Source of the DNA: JANQMY01 sp965228775
GTDB lineage: Bacteria; Pseudomonadota; Alphaproteobacteria; JANQMY01
DNA: 64,000 nucleotides
Direction: 5' to 3'
NCBI GenBank assembly: GCA_965228775.1
Contig: OZ245840.1
Coordinates: 3,038,001 to 3,102,000, forward strand
In this document: piece by piece, positions 26,079 through 35,394 of the stretch
How positions within the stretch are numbered: the stretch's first letter is position 1
How the letters are laid out: each line of letters begins with the position of its first letter
Translations under genes and position numbers: made by a program
The notes under the pieces: generated by a model
What the model saw: only the letters and a program-made list of their open reading frames with translations
Database searches by the model: none
Told to the model about the DNA's origin: nothing

Positions 26079-26852
26079 TTAGAGACTAAAGCCACCATCC
26101 AGTGTCAGTGTCTGCCCGGTGACAAAACAAGCACGGTCGGATGCAAAGAAGACAACCGCGTCGGCGACTTCGTCTGCTGTTCCCAGCCGTTTCAACGCAG
26201 AATTTTGGATGGCCGCCGTCATGTAGCGATCATCGTAATGATCAGCGAGCTTTTGGAAAAGGCCCGCGTCAATCAAACCCAAGGCCACCGTGTTGGCACG
26301 AATACCAAACCGTCCTTCTTCTTTTGCGATGCCGGTCATCAGGGCATCGATGGCCGCTTTTGGGGCCACGGAAAGGACGTCCCGAGTTGGCCAGCGCTTC
26401 AAGCCGGCAGTGCTGATCGTCACATAGGAGCCACCGCTTTTGCGCATGTGCGGGAGGGAATAGTGGACAATATTGAAAAAGCCGTTTGCGTCGCTGTCCA
26501 TCACCGCGCGCCATTCCCTGGGCGTCAATTGGCTGATCCAAGGCATGGTGATGTGCGCGCCCGTTGCATTAATGACTGTATGGACGCTTCCATGGTCCGA
26601 TATCAATTTTTGAAAGAACTCTTCGACCTGGTGTTCGTCATCGATCGCCAAGCTGTAGAAACTCGCTTCCCGGCCTCGATCGGTAACTTTACCGGCGATG
26701 TCTTTCGCCTTTGCTTCATTGCTTCTGTAGGTGAAGGCGACATCGGCCCCCGCTTCCGCCAGTTTCAAGCAAATGGCTTCACCGATGCCGCCGCTGCCCC
26801 CGACCACAAGCGCAACACCGTCTTTCGACTCTAAACCCGAAGAAATCGGCAT
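26079..26852 (-). CDS. SDR family oxidoreductase lacking the canonical catalytic Tyr
   Basis: The 257-residue protein has the SDR cofactor motif VVGGSGGIGEAICL and ends with GQTLTLDGGFSL. The usual YxxxK reads SVAPK (in LSVAPKAAID), so serine replaces the catalytic tyrosine; the codon TCC is clear. Atypical SDRs such as 2,4-dienoyl-CoA reductases also lack this Tyr, so a dienoyl or enoyl reductase role is possible. An AGGAGGCCCC site supports the start at 26852. It is convergent with the flavoprotein ending at 26072. Confidence 0.85.
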   Translation of the reverse strand: MPISSGLESKDGVALVVGGSGGIGEAICLKLAEAGADVAFTYRSNEAKAKDIAGKVTDRGREASFYSLAIDDEHQVEEFFQKLISDHGSVHTVINATGAHITMPWISQLTPREWRAVMDSDANGFFNIVHYSLPHMRKSGGSYVTISTAGLKRWPTRDVLSVAPKAAIDALMTGIAKEEGRFGIRANTVALGLIDAGLFQKLADHYDDRYMTAAIQNSALKRLGTADEVADAVVFFASDRACFVTGQTLTLDGGFSL

Positions 26853-27120
26853 GGGGCCTCCTAATGATCCGTGTGCCGTCCATTCCATTGACGGAGATGG
26901 GCGGAGCTTTGTCCGGTTTCAAAGTAGCGGGGAATCCGGCTCATTTTGAACTCGCATTGAGTTGCGACGCTGGTCGCTGCGGGAGAGGTCAAGAGGAGAT
27001 GTCGCCGACTGCCCGAACGGACCCGATTCCGGGCCTTCTTCAGAAGGGTTACGAGAGAATGCGAGTGAATTGTGAGCGCCAATGCGTACTACACTCGTCA
27101 CCTAAAATGAAAGGTGGAAC

Positions 27121-27420
27121 ATGGTCGTTTACTTTCTTGGCGAGCTCCAAACCTCCGGTTGGGATTGGTACAGGGAATACAAAGAAACGAGCGAACCGCT
27201 GGTGAAGAAGCACGGGGGCAAGTATCTGATCAAAGGGGGAAAAAGCGCCAAATTGGAAGGCGCGGGCGAGTTGCCGAGCGCGTATGTCCTGCTGGAGTTT
27301 CCCGACGAGGAAAGTGCGCGTGGCTTTTACAACGATCCCGACTATGCGCCGATGATCAAATTGCGCCAAGCAAGCGGGGTCGAAACGGATGTGGTCATCA
27401 TTGACGGGTTTGAAGAATAG
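27121..27420 (+). CDS. DUF1330 family protein
   Basis: The 99-residue protein resembles DUF1330, a dimeric alpha-beta barrel fold: VVYFLGELQT start, VKKHGGKYLIKGG, and LLEFPDEESARGFYNDPDYAPMIKLR. The function of the family is unknown. An AAAGGTGG site precedes the ATG. It lies upstream of kstD on the same strand with a gap of 167 bases. Confidence 0.85.
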   Translation: MVVYFLGELQTSGWDWYREYKETSEPLVKKHGGKYLIKGGKSAKLEGAGELPSAYVLLEFPDEESARGFYNDPDYAPMIKLRQASGVETDVVIIDGFEE

Positions 27421-27587
27421 GTGCGGGACGGCATCGCGGGCGGCTCAGGTAATGAAAACGCTGACTATTATACCGCTTACGGACGATCATCTACAGACCG
27501 ATGCGTGTTCGTTCTATGACGTGGATACCATGGCGACGGCCCTGCAGCTTTAGCTTGAGGTGCCGGACGCCACGAGGCTCTTGATTT

Positions 27588-29285
27588 ATGGAAACAGGAA
27601 CTTTTGATGTCATTGTCGTTGGATCGGGTGCTGCAGGATTTCTTGCAGCCATCCGTGCGGCCGATTTGGGCGCCAGCGTCGCGATGATTGAGAAAGAGCC
27701 GCTGTATGGCGGCACGTCTGCCATGTCCGGAGGTGGTATCTGGGTGCCGAACAATCCCGACATCGGGGCGGCGGGTGTTTCCGACAGTGCTGAAGAAGCC
27801 TTTGAATACATGCGTTACGTCATCCCTGAAAACCAGGTGAGTGACGAAACTATAAAAACCTACATCAGCTCCGCACCGAAGATGATCGCGTATATGGAAC
27901 AGATCGGCGTGAAGTATGTGGCCGTTCCGGGGTATGCGGACTATTACCCAAGTGCTCCCGGTTGGAAACCCGGCGGCCGAACTATGGACTGTATGTCGTT
28001 CGACAGCCGATTGCTCGGCGAAGAATTTGATCAGCTTCGCGATACCCAGCCTCAAAACAAAGTGTTTGGCCTCACCAATATGAGGATAAGTGAGGTCACG
28101 GTGATTCAAGCCCAGGCGCAAAACTGGCAGTGGATGGCGTCGCGGATCATGCTGGGTTACATGTCGGATCTTAAGGGGCGTCTTAAAGGCTGGCGCGATC
28201 GACGCTTGACCATGGGAGGGGCCCTTGTGGGCAGCCTGAGGTATCAGGCGATTAAGCGCGGAATACCGCTGTACCTCAAAACGCGGGTTCGAGAGTTCTC
28301 CCGCGATGGTAACAAGATCACCGGCGTGATCGCAGAGGATCGAGGCGGGAACACGTTCACCTTTGCCGCGGATAAAGCTGTGGTCTTGACGTCGGGCGGC
28401 TTTGAACACAACGAGGATTTGAGGCAGCAACATCTGCCTGGGCCCACCCGGGAAGTTTGGTCTGCCGGTGCACCGGGCAATACGGGCGATATGATTGCCG
28501 CTGGCGAACAGGTCGACGCCGCTTTCAGCCTGATGCACGAAGCGTGGTGGGCCCCTACCGTGAGATGGGGAGACAGAACCAACGTTCTGTTCTTTGAAAA
28601 AGGCAAGCCGAACTTGATGATCGTCAATCAAGACGGTCAACGCTTCATGAATGAGTCCATCACCTACAACTCATATGGTGATTGCATTTATGGAGCGAAG
28701 GAGGCGCGGTCTCCTCAGTTTCCCGCCTTTGTTATTTTCGACAGCACGTACCGAAAGAAGTTTCCGTTTGGCGAACTTTTGCAGTCCGCCATTACGCCCG
28801 ATTGGATGCGGCCGTCGGCCTTTGGACCCGACGGTTTGCTGACCAAAGCAAATTCGTTGGAAGAGTTGTCTGGGGAGCTGGGTATCAACAAAGATGGACT
28901 GATGGCGACTGCCGGTCGCATGAAAAGGTTCGCTGAAACCGGCATCGATGAAGACTTCAATCGTGGCAGCGATGAACACGATCGAATGTATGGCGACCCG
29001 ACTGTAACTCCCAACCCCTGTCTTGGCCCGATCGAAACGCCGCCATTCTATGGCTCGCAACTATACCCCGGCGATATCGGCACCAAGGGCGGTTTGGTGA
29101 TCGATAATGACGCGCGGGTTCAGGGTAAATCCGGCGGACCCATAGATAATCTGTATGCGGCGGGAAACTGCACTGCGTCCATCATGGGTGACAAATATCC
29201 GGGAGCAGGCTGCACCCTAGGGCCGGCGCTCACGATGGCGTATCGCGCGGCAAATCACATCATGGCAAACGGCGCGGCACACTGA
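27588..29285 (+). CDS. kstD: 3-ketosteroid delta1-dehydrogenase (KstD) 1
   Basis: The 565-residue flavoprotein begins with FDVIVVGSGAAGFLAAIRA (FAD), has YGGTSAMSGGGIWVPNN, and near the C terminus ETPPFYGSQLYPGDIGTKGGL and KYPGAGCTLGPA. In KstD enzymes the Tyr and Gly of this region take part in catalysis. KstD introduces the C1-C2 double bond into 3-keto-4-ene steroids, needed for ring B opening. It is followed by kshA, hsaA, hsaD and hsaC on the same strand. Confidence 0.92.
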   Translation: METGTFDVIVVGSGAAGFLAAIRAADLGASVAMIEKEPLYGGTSAMSGGGIWVPNNPDIGAAGVSDSAEEAFEYMRYVIPENQVSDETIKTYISSAPKMIAYMEQIGVKYVAVPGYADYYPSAPGWKPGGRTMDCMSFDSRLLGEEFDQLRDTQPQNKVFGLTNMRISEVTVIQAQAQNWQWMASRIMLGYMSDLKGRLKGWRDRRLTMGGALVGSLRYQAIKRGIPLYLKTRVREFSRDGNKITGVIAEDRGGNTFTFAADKAVVLTSGGFEHNEDLRQQHLPGPTREVWSAGAPGNTGDMIAAGEQVDAAFSLMHEAWWAPTVRWGDRTNVLFFEKGKPNLMIVNQDGQRFMNESITYNSYGDCIYGAKEARSPQFPAFVIFDSTYRKKFPFGELLQSAITPDWMRPSAFGPDGLLTKANSLEELSGELGINKDGLMATAGRMKRFAETGIDEDFNRGSDEHDRMYGDPTVTPNPCLGPIETPPFYGSQLYPGDIGTKGGLVIDNDARVQGKSGGPIDNLYAAGNCTASIMGDKYPGAGCTLGPALTMAYRAANHIMANGAAH

Positions 29286-29357
29286 TGGCTCGGAGGTATC
29301 CAACGGCGCCGAAATGCCGATGCAACGAGATCTAGTAAAAGGCATGAAGTAGATTCG

Positions 29358-30455
29358 ATGGTTTCATCTAAAGATTACAATATGGGCGAGTTCGAGTTCC
29401 CGCGCGGATGGTTCATGATCGCGGAACTGTCGGAGATCAAGGATCAACCCTTAGCTCTGCGTTTTTTTGGTAAAAATTTCGTCCTTTATCGAGGCAGGGA
29501 AACCGGACGGTTGGTTCTTCTCGACGCCCATTGCGTTCACATGGGTGCGCATCTTGGGCGTGGGCGTCAAACCTCCATCGTGACTCATGACGAGCAAATA
29601 GATGGAGATGGGATTCGCTGCCCCTACCATGGCTGGCGGTACAGCGCAGATGGGGTTTTGGATGATGTGCCGTATTTCGACGGTCCTTGCCCTTCTGGTG
29701 TCTCCATAAATTCGTACACCGTCGTCGAAAAGTATGGCGCTGCCATGATGTGGCACGACCCGGAAGGCGGCGAACCGAATTTCGAGCTTCCAGATCTTGC
29801 CGAATGGGATCGGCCCGAATGGATTGCCGGGCAATATGATCACTTAGGTGAGTTGAACATTCACCCTCAAGAGATTCTCGACAATATGGCCGATGCCAAT
29901 CATTTCGGCCCGACCCATGGCTTACAGAACGAGTACTTCGAAAACGATTATGTGAAGCAGGTCTACATCCAGCGGCAGGGCGGCTTTCGTGACGAATACA
30001 ACGCTTATCTGACCACTTACACGTTCTATACAGGCCCCGGTCTTCTCGTCTCACGGCAACGTATCGGCGAGATTCAGGCCATCGAATTCATTTTCAACAC
30101 GCCGGTCGATCAGGGTGTGACCAAGGTTTGGCATAATAATCTGTGGAAAGCATCAACTACTCAGCCCACAGATGAAGATCGCAACCAAGCGATAGAATTT
30201 CAAGCCGAGATATTGTCGGCGTTTGCTCAGGATTTTGACGTGTGGTCGAGCAAGAAGCCGGCACTCAATATTCTAACACTTCCAATTGAGAAAAATTTTA
30301 CCCTTGGGCGCACGTGGCACAGGCAGTTTTACAATCCGCGTGCAAAGGAAGGTGAGTTCCATTCGAAATTACCGGAACGCTACTGGCCTCAACACAAGGA
30401 GCCTGCGGGAGAAATTGCGACGGAATATGAGGCAACGTTCAAAACCCATATTTGA
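29358..30455 (+). CDS. kshA: 3-ketosteroid 9alpha-hydroxylase oxygenase, Rieske type (KshA)
   Basis: The 365-residue oxygenase has Rieske ligands Cys59, His61, Cys88 and His91 (CVH and CPYH) and mononuclear iron residues Asp179, His182 and His187 in NMADANHFGPTH. Between the two Rieske pairs lie 26 residues, longer than the usual 16-18. Its context between kstD and hsaA indicates 9alpha-hydroxylation, which with KstD opens ring B. The ferredoxin reductase partner (KshB) is not in this window. A minus-strand frame 29437-30054 is a shadow. Confidence 0.88.
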   Translation: MVSSKDYNMGEFEFPRGWFMIAELSEIKDQPLALRFFGKNFVLYRGRETGRLVLLDAHCVHMGAHLGRGRQTSIVTHDEQIDGDGIRCPYHGWRYSADGVLDDVPYFDGPCPSGVSINSYTVVEKYGAAMMWHDPEGGEPNFELPDLAEWDRPEWIAGQYDHLGELNIHPQEILDNMADANHFGPTHGLQNEYFENDYVKQVYIQRQGGFRDEYNAYLTTYTFYTGPGLLVSRQRIGEIQAIEFIFNTPVDQGVTKVWHNNLWKASTTQPTDEDRNQAIEFQAEILSAFAQDFDVWSSKKPALNILTLPIEKNFTLGRTWHRQFYNPRAKEGEFHSKLPERYWPQHKEPAGEIATEYEATFKTHI

Positions 30456-30507
30456 GCTTGATCATTTGGTCCGATCGCGGATGCAACGAGACGTATAAGG
30501 AGGGAAT

Positions 30508-31677
30508 ATGTTGACCAAGAGCAAGGTTAGCGAAAATTTGGACGGTAGCCCGTCCATCAACGTTCAGCCTCATCTTAAGAAGATCTCGGAACTCGCGGGT
30601 GCCGGCAGAGAAAATCGGTGTGTCCCGAAGGAAGTCGTAGAGTCCCTTGCCGAAGCGGGCATTTTCCGCGCCATGGTTCCAAAGAAGCATGGCGGAATGG
30701 AAGCGACACCGGAAGAGTTTCTGCGCGCTCAAATTCTCATCTCCGAGGCCGACATGAGTGCGGGGTGGATCACGGGCGTGCTTGGCGTTCATCCCTATCA
30801 GATCTCGTTGATGAGCGATCAGGCGGTAAAAGAGGTTTACGGGGATAATCCGGATGCGCGTATCTCCAGTTCCTATAACCCCGTCGGTGCGAAAGCGGAG
30901 CGGACGGATGGGGGCATCATGCTCAGCGGCCGCTGGGGCTGGAGCTCGGGCAGTCCCCATTGCGAATGGGTCTTGCTAGGCGCCATCGTCGATAAGCAGC
31001 CCTTCATTCACACTCTTCTGGTTCCACGCTCGGAATATGAGGTTGAAGACACCTGGCATGTGTTAGGTCTTCAAGGTACGGCGTCGAATGATATCGTGAT
31101 CGAGAAACCGGTATTTGTCCCCGATCACCGCACCCACAGTGCGATGGACGGTTTCAACTGCGTCAATGTTCAAGACAGCGCGCTGTACGGTTTGCCGTGG
31201 GCGCAATTCTTTGCAAGCTGTGTCGCGGCGCCGGGAATCGGGGCGGCGAAACGGGCCCTAAAAATCTTTGTCGAGAAGGCGTCTTCCAGTAGCACAGATC
31301 CAAGCAAACTTGGCACCGATCCCGACATCACACGGCGGATCGGGGAAGCCGCCAATGCGATCGACACTGCGGAATCAACGCTTTTCCGCAATCACCAGAC
31401 GATGTTGGATTTGGTGATGCGCGGAGAGCAGATACCCCTCATCGATCGGGCCAAATATCGTTACCAAACGGGCAGTATACTGAGTAATATGCTGGCGGTC
31501 GTGGATCAATTGTTCGACGTGGCCGGCGGGCGCAGCGTTTTTCTGGGGTCGGAAATACAGAACATATGGCAGGACATGCACACGGCGCGTGCCCACATCG
31601 CCAACAATCCGGTGCCGCTGCTCCGGAACTGGGGCCGCATGATCCTGGGCGCCGAAACCCAAGACACCTTCATCTAG
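30508..31677 (+). CDS. hsaA: 3-HSA monooxygenase oxygenase component (HsaA type)
   Basis: The 389-residue protein belongs to the acyl-CoA-dehydrogenase-fold flavin-dependent monooxygenases (SGRWGWSSGSPHCEWVLLGA, FDVAGGRSVF, and IQNIWQDMHTARAHIANNP). HsaA hydroxylates the 9,10-seco phenol to a catechol with flavin from HsaB. A strong AAGGAGGG site precedes the ATG. The flavin reductase is encoded far away at 18361 in the minus-strand operon. Confidence 0.92.
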   Translation: MLTKSKVSENLDGSPSINVQPHLKKISELAGAGRENRCVPKEVVESLAEAGIFRAMVPKKHGGMEATPEEFLRAQILISEADMSAGWITGVLGVHPYQISLMSDQAVKEVYGDNPDARISSSYNPVGAKAERTDGGIMLSGRWGWSSGSPHCEWVLLGAIVDKQPFIHTLLVPRSEYEVEDTWHVLGLQGTASNDIVIEKPVFVPDHRTHSAMDGFNCVNVQDSALYGLPWAQFFASCVAAPGIGAAKRALKIFVEKASSSSTDPSKLGTDPDITRRIGEAANAIDTAESTLFRNHQTMLDLVMRGEQIPLIDRAKYRYQTGSILSNMLAVVDQLFDVAGGRSVFLGSEIQNIWQDMHTARAHIANNPVPLLRNWGRMILGAETQDTFI

Positions 31678-31697
31678 CTGACGGAAGGGACAAAGAC

Positions 31698-32513
31698 ATG
31701 ACTCCACCTCCCAGAGGCCAGATTGTTAACGTCGGTGATTTTGAGGTTCACTACCTGACCTATGGCGAAGGCGAACCCGTCGTCTTTCTTCATGGCAGTG
31801 GGCCCGGTGCCAGCGGTTACAGCAACTTTAAGCACAACATCGACAATATTGTTCAAGGCGGCCGCCAAGCCGTCGTCATCGATATGATCGGGTTTGGGTA
31901 TTCGAGCAAGCCCACCGATATCGACTATACGCTCGAGCTGTTCAGTGAGACTGTCGTGTCCGCCCTTCAGAAGACGGGAGTTAAGACATTCGATCTGATT
32001 GGAAATTCGCTCGGCGGTGCGGTTGCAATCCAGACAGCTCTGTCCCATCCGGAGAAAGTAAAGTCTCTCATCATGATGGCGCCCGGCGGGATTGAGGAAA
32101 TGGAAACCTATCAATCCATGCCGGGCATCGCCAAAATGACGAAGCTTTACATGGGAGAAGAAGTCGGTCGCGATGCTTTAGGTCGAATCTTGCAGATGTT
32201 GGTTCATAAGAAGTCTGTCGTGGATGATGCCCTCATTGATGAACGGTTCGCCGTCTTTGAATCACAGCCTCCAGAGGTTCTCTCTCGGCTCGTGGCGCGG
32301 AATATGGAGAAGGAACTCAACAACATTCAGTGTCCAATCCTTGGCTTTTGGGGGCAGAAGGATGAGTTCACACCCGTTGAGGGCGCAAAGAAGTTCCTCG
32401 ATCAGTGCCCGAACTCAAGCTTCACGATCATATCTGATTGTGGGCATTGGGTGATGGTCGAATATGCAGATTTGTTCAACCACCACGTCAATTACTTTCT
32501 GAACAACAGGTGA
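31698..32513 (+). CDS. hsaD: 4,9-DSHA hydrolase (HsaD type, alpha/beta hydrolase)
   Basis: The 271-residue hydrolase has HGSGPGASGYSNFKHN (oxyanion hole), the nucleophile Ser104 in GNSLGG, Asp in FWGQKDEFTP and His in CGHWVMVE, as in meta-cleavage product hydrolases. It splits the ring-cleaved product 4,9-DSHA into the C/D-ring propanoate acid and 2-hydroxyhexadienoate. The ATG at 31698 has a GGAAGGGA site, and the longer frame to 31566 overlaps hsaA. Confidence 0.92.
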   Translation: MTPPPRGQIVNVGDFEVHYLTYGEGEPVVFLHGSGPGASGYSNFKHNIDNIVQGGRQAVVIDMIGFGYSSKPTDIDYTLELFSETVVSALQKTGVKTFDLIGNSLGGAVAIQTALSHPEKVKSLIMMAPGGIEEMETYQSMPGIAKMTKLYMGEEVGRDALGRILQMLVHKKSVVDDALIDERFAVFESQPPEVLSRLVARNMEKELNNIQCPILGFWGQKDEFTPVEGAKKFLDQCPNSSFTIISDCGHWVMVEYADLFNHHVNYFLNNR

Positions 32514-32518
32514 CCGGG

Positions 32519-33403
32519 ATGGCGGTGTCGCGATTAGGGTACATTGTTTTAGGTGCCCAGAACCCATCTGAATGGGAAACATTCGGTAGAGATGTTTTGG
32601 GAACGATGGCGCATGTGAATGACGCCGGCAATGTTTGCCTAAAAGTCGATGACCATCCGTTTCGTGTTTTGGTTTGTGAGCATGAAGAAGATGCGTTGCT
32701 CTCATCTGCTTGGGAAGTAGATGATCTGGGCGCTTATGAGAAAATTTTGAAGGAACTTGGCGACGCCGGGATCGAGGTGCAGCAGGGAAGCGAAGCCGAG
32801 GCTCAAGAGCGTTGCGTATCTAAGTTCTTTCGGTCGTCGGATCCAGCCGGGAACCGTTTCGAGATCTACTACAAGCGGACAGATACGGGCGTACCCTTCC
32901 GGTCTGCTACGGATGTGAGCGGATTTGTGACAGGCGACATGGGGATGGGGCATGTGGTTGTGCCGGCGCCAAACCTCGAGGAGACGCGCTCTTTCTACGA
33001 AACGATGCTGGGCCTTCGACTGAGCGATGATTTGACGATGCCTGGTGGACCGGAAGGCGCCCCGGATATTCGGATCTTCTTTTTTCATGCGGATAATCCG
33101 CGGCATCACAGCCTTGCGCTGTTCAATCAGCCCGTGCCGTCAAAAATTGTTCACTTCATGTTGGAGGTTCCCACCGTCGATGAAGTTGGTAAATGTCTGG
33201 ATCGGGTGAACGAAGCAAACATCCCGCTGATGGCGTCGCTTGGCCGTCATTGTAATGACAATATGCTTTCGTTCTATGTATTCGGGCCTGGTCACATTCC
33301 TGTCGAGTACGGTTACGATGGATATCAATTGGACTTGAAGACATTTAAGCCAACCGTAAGTACCCAGGGTGATCACTGGGGGCATATCTACAACATGCCC
33401 TAA
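32519..33403 (+). CDS. hsaC: Extradiol ring-cleavage dioxygenase (HsaC/BphC type)
   Basis: The 294-residue two-domain vicinal-oxygen-chelate dioxygenase has probable iron ligands His145 (MGHVVV), His196 or His197 (RHHSLAL) and Glu263 (HIPVEYGYDG). It cleaves the 3,4-catechol of the seco-steroid. Its ATG starts five bases after the hsaD stop (32513), so the two are probably co-translated. A terminator lies downstream at 33542-33579. Confidence 0.92.
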   Translation: MAVSRLGYIVLGAQNPSEWETFGRDVLGTMAHVNDAGNVCLKVDDHPFRVLVCEHEEDALLSSAWEVDDLGAYEKILKELGDAGIEVQQGSEAEAQERCVSKFFRSSDPAGNRFEIYYKRTDTGVPFRSATDVSGFVTGDMGMGHVVVPAPNLEETRSFYETMLGLRLSDDLTMPGGPEGAPDIRIFFFHADNPRHHSLALFNQPVPSKIVHFMLEVPTVDEVGKCLDRVNEANIPLMASLGRHCNDNMLSFYVFGPGHIPVEYGYDGYQLDLKTFKPTVSTQGDHWGHIYNMP

Positions 33404-33541
33404 ATCTGGATAGGTGTAGGTGATGTGAGCAGGATGCGAATATTCATGATGCTGAAAATGCGATAAATCCAATGTGGTTCTCCGAACCAAATGAAGCCCG
33501 TTTGATAACGTCCTCCCAAACTGACGGTGTTTCCTCCCTTT

Positions 33542-33579
33542 AACGGACAAGCGCTTACACTGCGCTCGTCCGTTTTTTT
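33542..33579 (+). terminator. Rho-independent terminator after hsaC
   Basis: AACGGACAAGCGC (33542-33554) pairs with GCGCTCGTCCGTT (33562-33574) with one mismatch, and seven T's run from 33573 to 33579. It lies about 140 bases after hsaC and 60 before the second kstD, so it ends the kstD-kshA-hsaADC unit. Confidence 0.92.
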
Positions 33580-33639
33580 ATCTGTGGGCAAATCAAACAA
33601 AGCTGCCATCGGCAAGTTTTTAGGTGGCACGAGTAGGAA

Positions 33640-35340
33640 ATGGGTGAAAGTTTCGATGTAATTGTGTGTGGATCGGGTGCGGCGGGTCTGATGACGGCCA
33701 ACCGGTTGAGCGATTTGGGGTTAAGGCCGTTGGTGATCGAAAAAGCGTCCCGGTATGGCGGCACGTCGGCAACATCGGGCGGTGGCATTTGGATCCCCAA
33801 CAACGGCATCAGTTCACAACCCGACAGCAAAGAACAAGCTCTACAATATCTAAATCACGTTAGCGCTGGCGATTATCGTCCGGATAAGCTTGAAGCCTAT
33901 GTACAGGCGGCTCCACAGGCGTTGCGCTATTTGGAGTCTCTCGGCATGGAGTTTGTGTCTCTGCCGGGGTTTCCGGACTACCACGCAAACGTGCCGGGAG
34001 CGTCCACGGAGCGATCGTTGTTTCCTTTGGAAATGGACGGCGCCAGGTTGGGGGACGAGTTCTTCCGTATGAGAGAGTTGCCCTCAATTTTCAAGCTCTT
34101 TAATCGTTACGCGCTAGACCTAGAGCAATCATTTGCTTTGTCGGCAAGAAACTTCGGGTGGCGGTGGGTCGCTGTAAAACTCATTTTGAAATACTGGGCT
34201 GACATCTATTGGCGCAGAAAGACATCAACGGACCGCCGTTTGACTCAAGGCCGTGCGTTGATTGGTGGACTGCGAAAAGCAATGCTTGATCGCAATATTG
34301 AGCTTCGCCTTAATACCGGCGTCATGCGACTGCTTGAGGCGCAAGGCAAGGTTTGCGGCGTTGAAGTCAGTTCCAATTCGCACCTCAGTCAAATTGAAGC
34401 CCGGCAGGCGGTCGTCTTGGCCACCGGTGGTTTTGAACAAGACCAATCCTTTCGAGATAAATTCCTGCCTGTCCCTACCGATGCTTCCTGGAGTTTGACG
34501 CCGAGACTGGCAAACAGGGGGGACGCTCTTTCCGCCGGAATGAGCATTGGCGCCGACACGGAAAGTATGGACTGTGCATGGTGGGCGCCAAGCATGCAGA
34601 TTCCCTCGCGCTCCATTCCGAACTTGGATGAAGTGCAGCCCATGTTCTTCGACTATTATCACCCGCACAGTTTGTGCGTGAACAGATTAGGCGTTCGCTT
34701 CGTCAATGAGAGTTGTCCCTACGACCAATTCGGTCAGGCAATGGTGCGCGATCACCAAAACAGCGGCGCAAATGTCCCTTGTTGGCTGATATTTGATTCC
34801 ACTTTCCGGCGTAAATACGCATGCGGCCCTCTTTTGCCGAGCTTTGTGATGCCGGACGACCGTGTTCCCTTGGATTGGTGGGAAGGTTATTTAGTTCGTA
34901 CACAAAATGTTACCGATCTGGCCGACAGAATTGGCATAGATCGTGATGCGCTCTCCAAAACAATTGCCACGTTCAACGGGTTTGCAGCAACGGGTAAGGA
35001 TGCCGAATTTGCCCGGGGCGAAGGGGCGTTCGATTGCTATTTTGGGGACTCTGACTGCGCACCCAACCCGTGTCTCGGGTCTGTTGAGACACCGCCTTTT
35101 TACGCCGTGAAGATCGATCTGGGCGATTTAGGAACAAAAGGCGGATTGAAGACGGATTCGAAAGCACATGTCCTGAACACAGCGGGTGAAAATATCGAAG
35201 GTCTCTATGCAGTCGGAAACAACGCGGGGTCGCCGTTTGGTGATTGTTATCCTGGCGGGGGCGGCACGCTTGGGCCCGCAACAGTTTTTGCGTATATCGC
35301 GGCCCAGGATATTGCTGAGCGTGCAGGAAAGAACGTTTAG
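33640..35340 (+). CDS. 3-ketosteroid dehydrogenase-like flavoprotein (KstD 2)
   Basis: The 566-residue paralogue of the protein at 27588 has FDVIVCGSGAAGLMTANRL, YGGTSATSGGGIWIPNN, ETPPFYAVKIDLGDLGTKGGL and CYPGGGGTLGPA, so the KstD active-site segments are kept. One segment differs: KstD 1 reads PGYADYYPSAPG and this one PGFPDYHANVPG. It may act on a different steroid intermediate. It lies after the terminator, so it has its own transcript or promoter, and no strong ribosome site is visible. Confidence 0.88.
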   Translation: MGESFDVIVCGSGAAGLMTANRLSDLGLRPLVIEKASRYGGTSATSGGGIWIPNNGISSQPDSKEQALQYLNHVSAGDYRPDKLEAYVQAAPQALRYLESLGMEFVSLPGFPDYHANVPGASTERSLFPLEMDGARLGDEFFRMRELPSIFKLFNRYALDLEQSFALSARNFGWRWVAVKLILKYWADIYWRRKTSTDRRLTQGRALIGGLRKAMLDRNIELRLNTGVMRLLEAQGKVCGVEVSSNSHLSQIEARQAVVLATGGFEQDQSFRDKFLPVPTDASWSLTPRLANRGDALSAGMSIGADTESMDCAWWAPSMQIPSRSIPNLDEVQPMFFDYYHPHSLCVNRLGVRFVNESCPYDQFGQAMVRDHQNSGANVPCWLIFDSTFRRKYACGPLLPSFVMPDDRVPLDWWEGYLVRTQNVTDLADRIGIDRDALSKTIATFNGFAATGKDAEFARGEGAFDCYFGDSDCAPNPCLGSVETPPFYAVKIDLGDLGTKGGLKTDSKAHVLNTAGENIEGLYAVGNNAGSPFGDCYPGGGGTLGPATVFAYIAAQDIAERAGKNV

Positions 35341-35394
35341 TTGAAATAAGTCGCGAGGGTGTGAAACAAACTCCATAGCGACCTTCAAATCTGA

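Noticed and set aside
27477..28640. 387-residue minus-strand frame
   Set aside because: It lies opposite kstD, which has clear FAD and active-site motifs; this is an antisense shadow.
29437..30054. 205-residue minus-strand frame
   Set aside because: It is opposite kshA, whose Rieske and iron ligands are intact; the frame has a low-complexity Arg/His/Ser composition.
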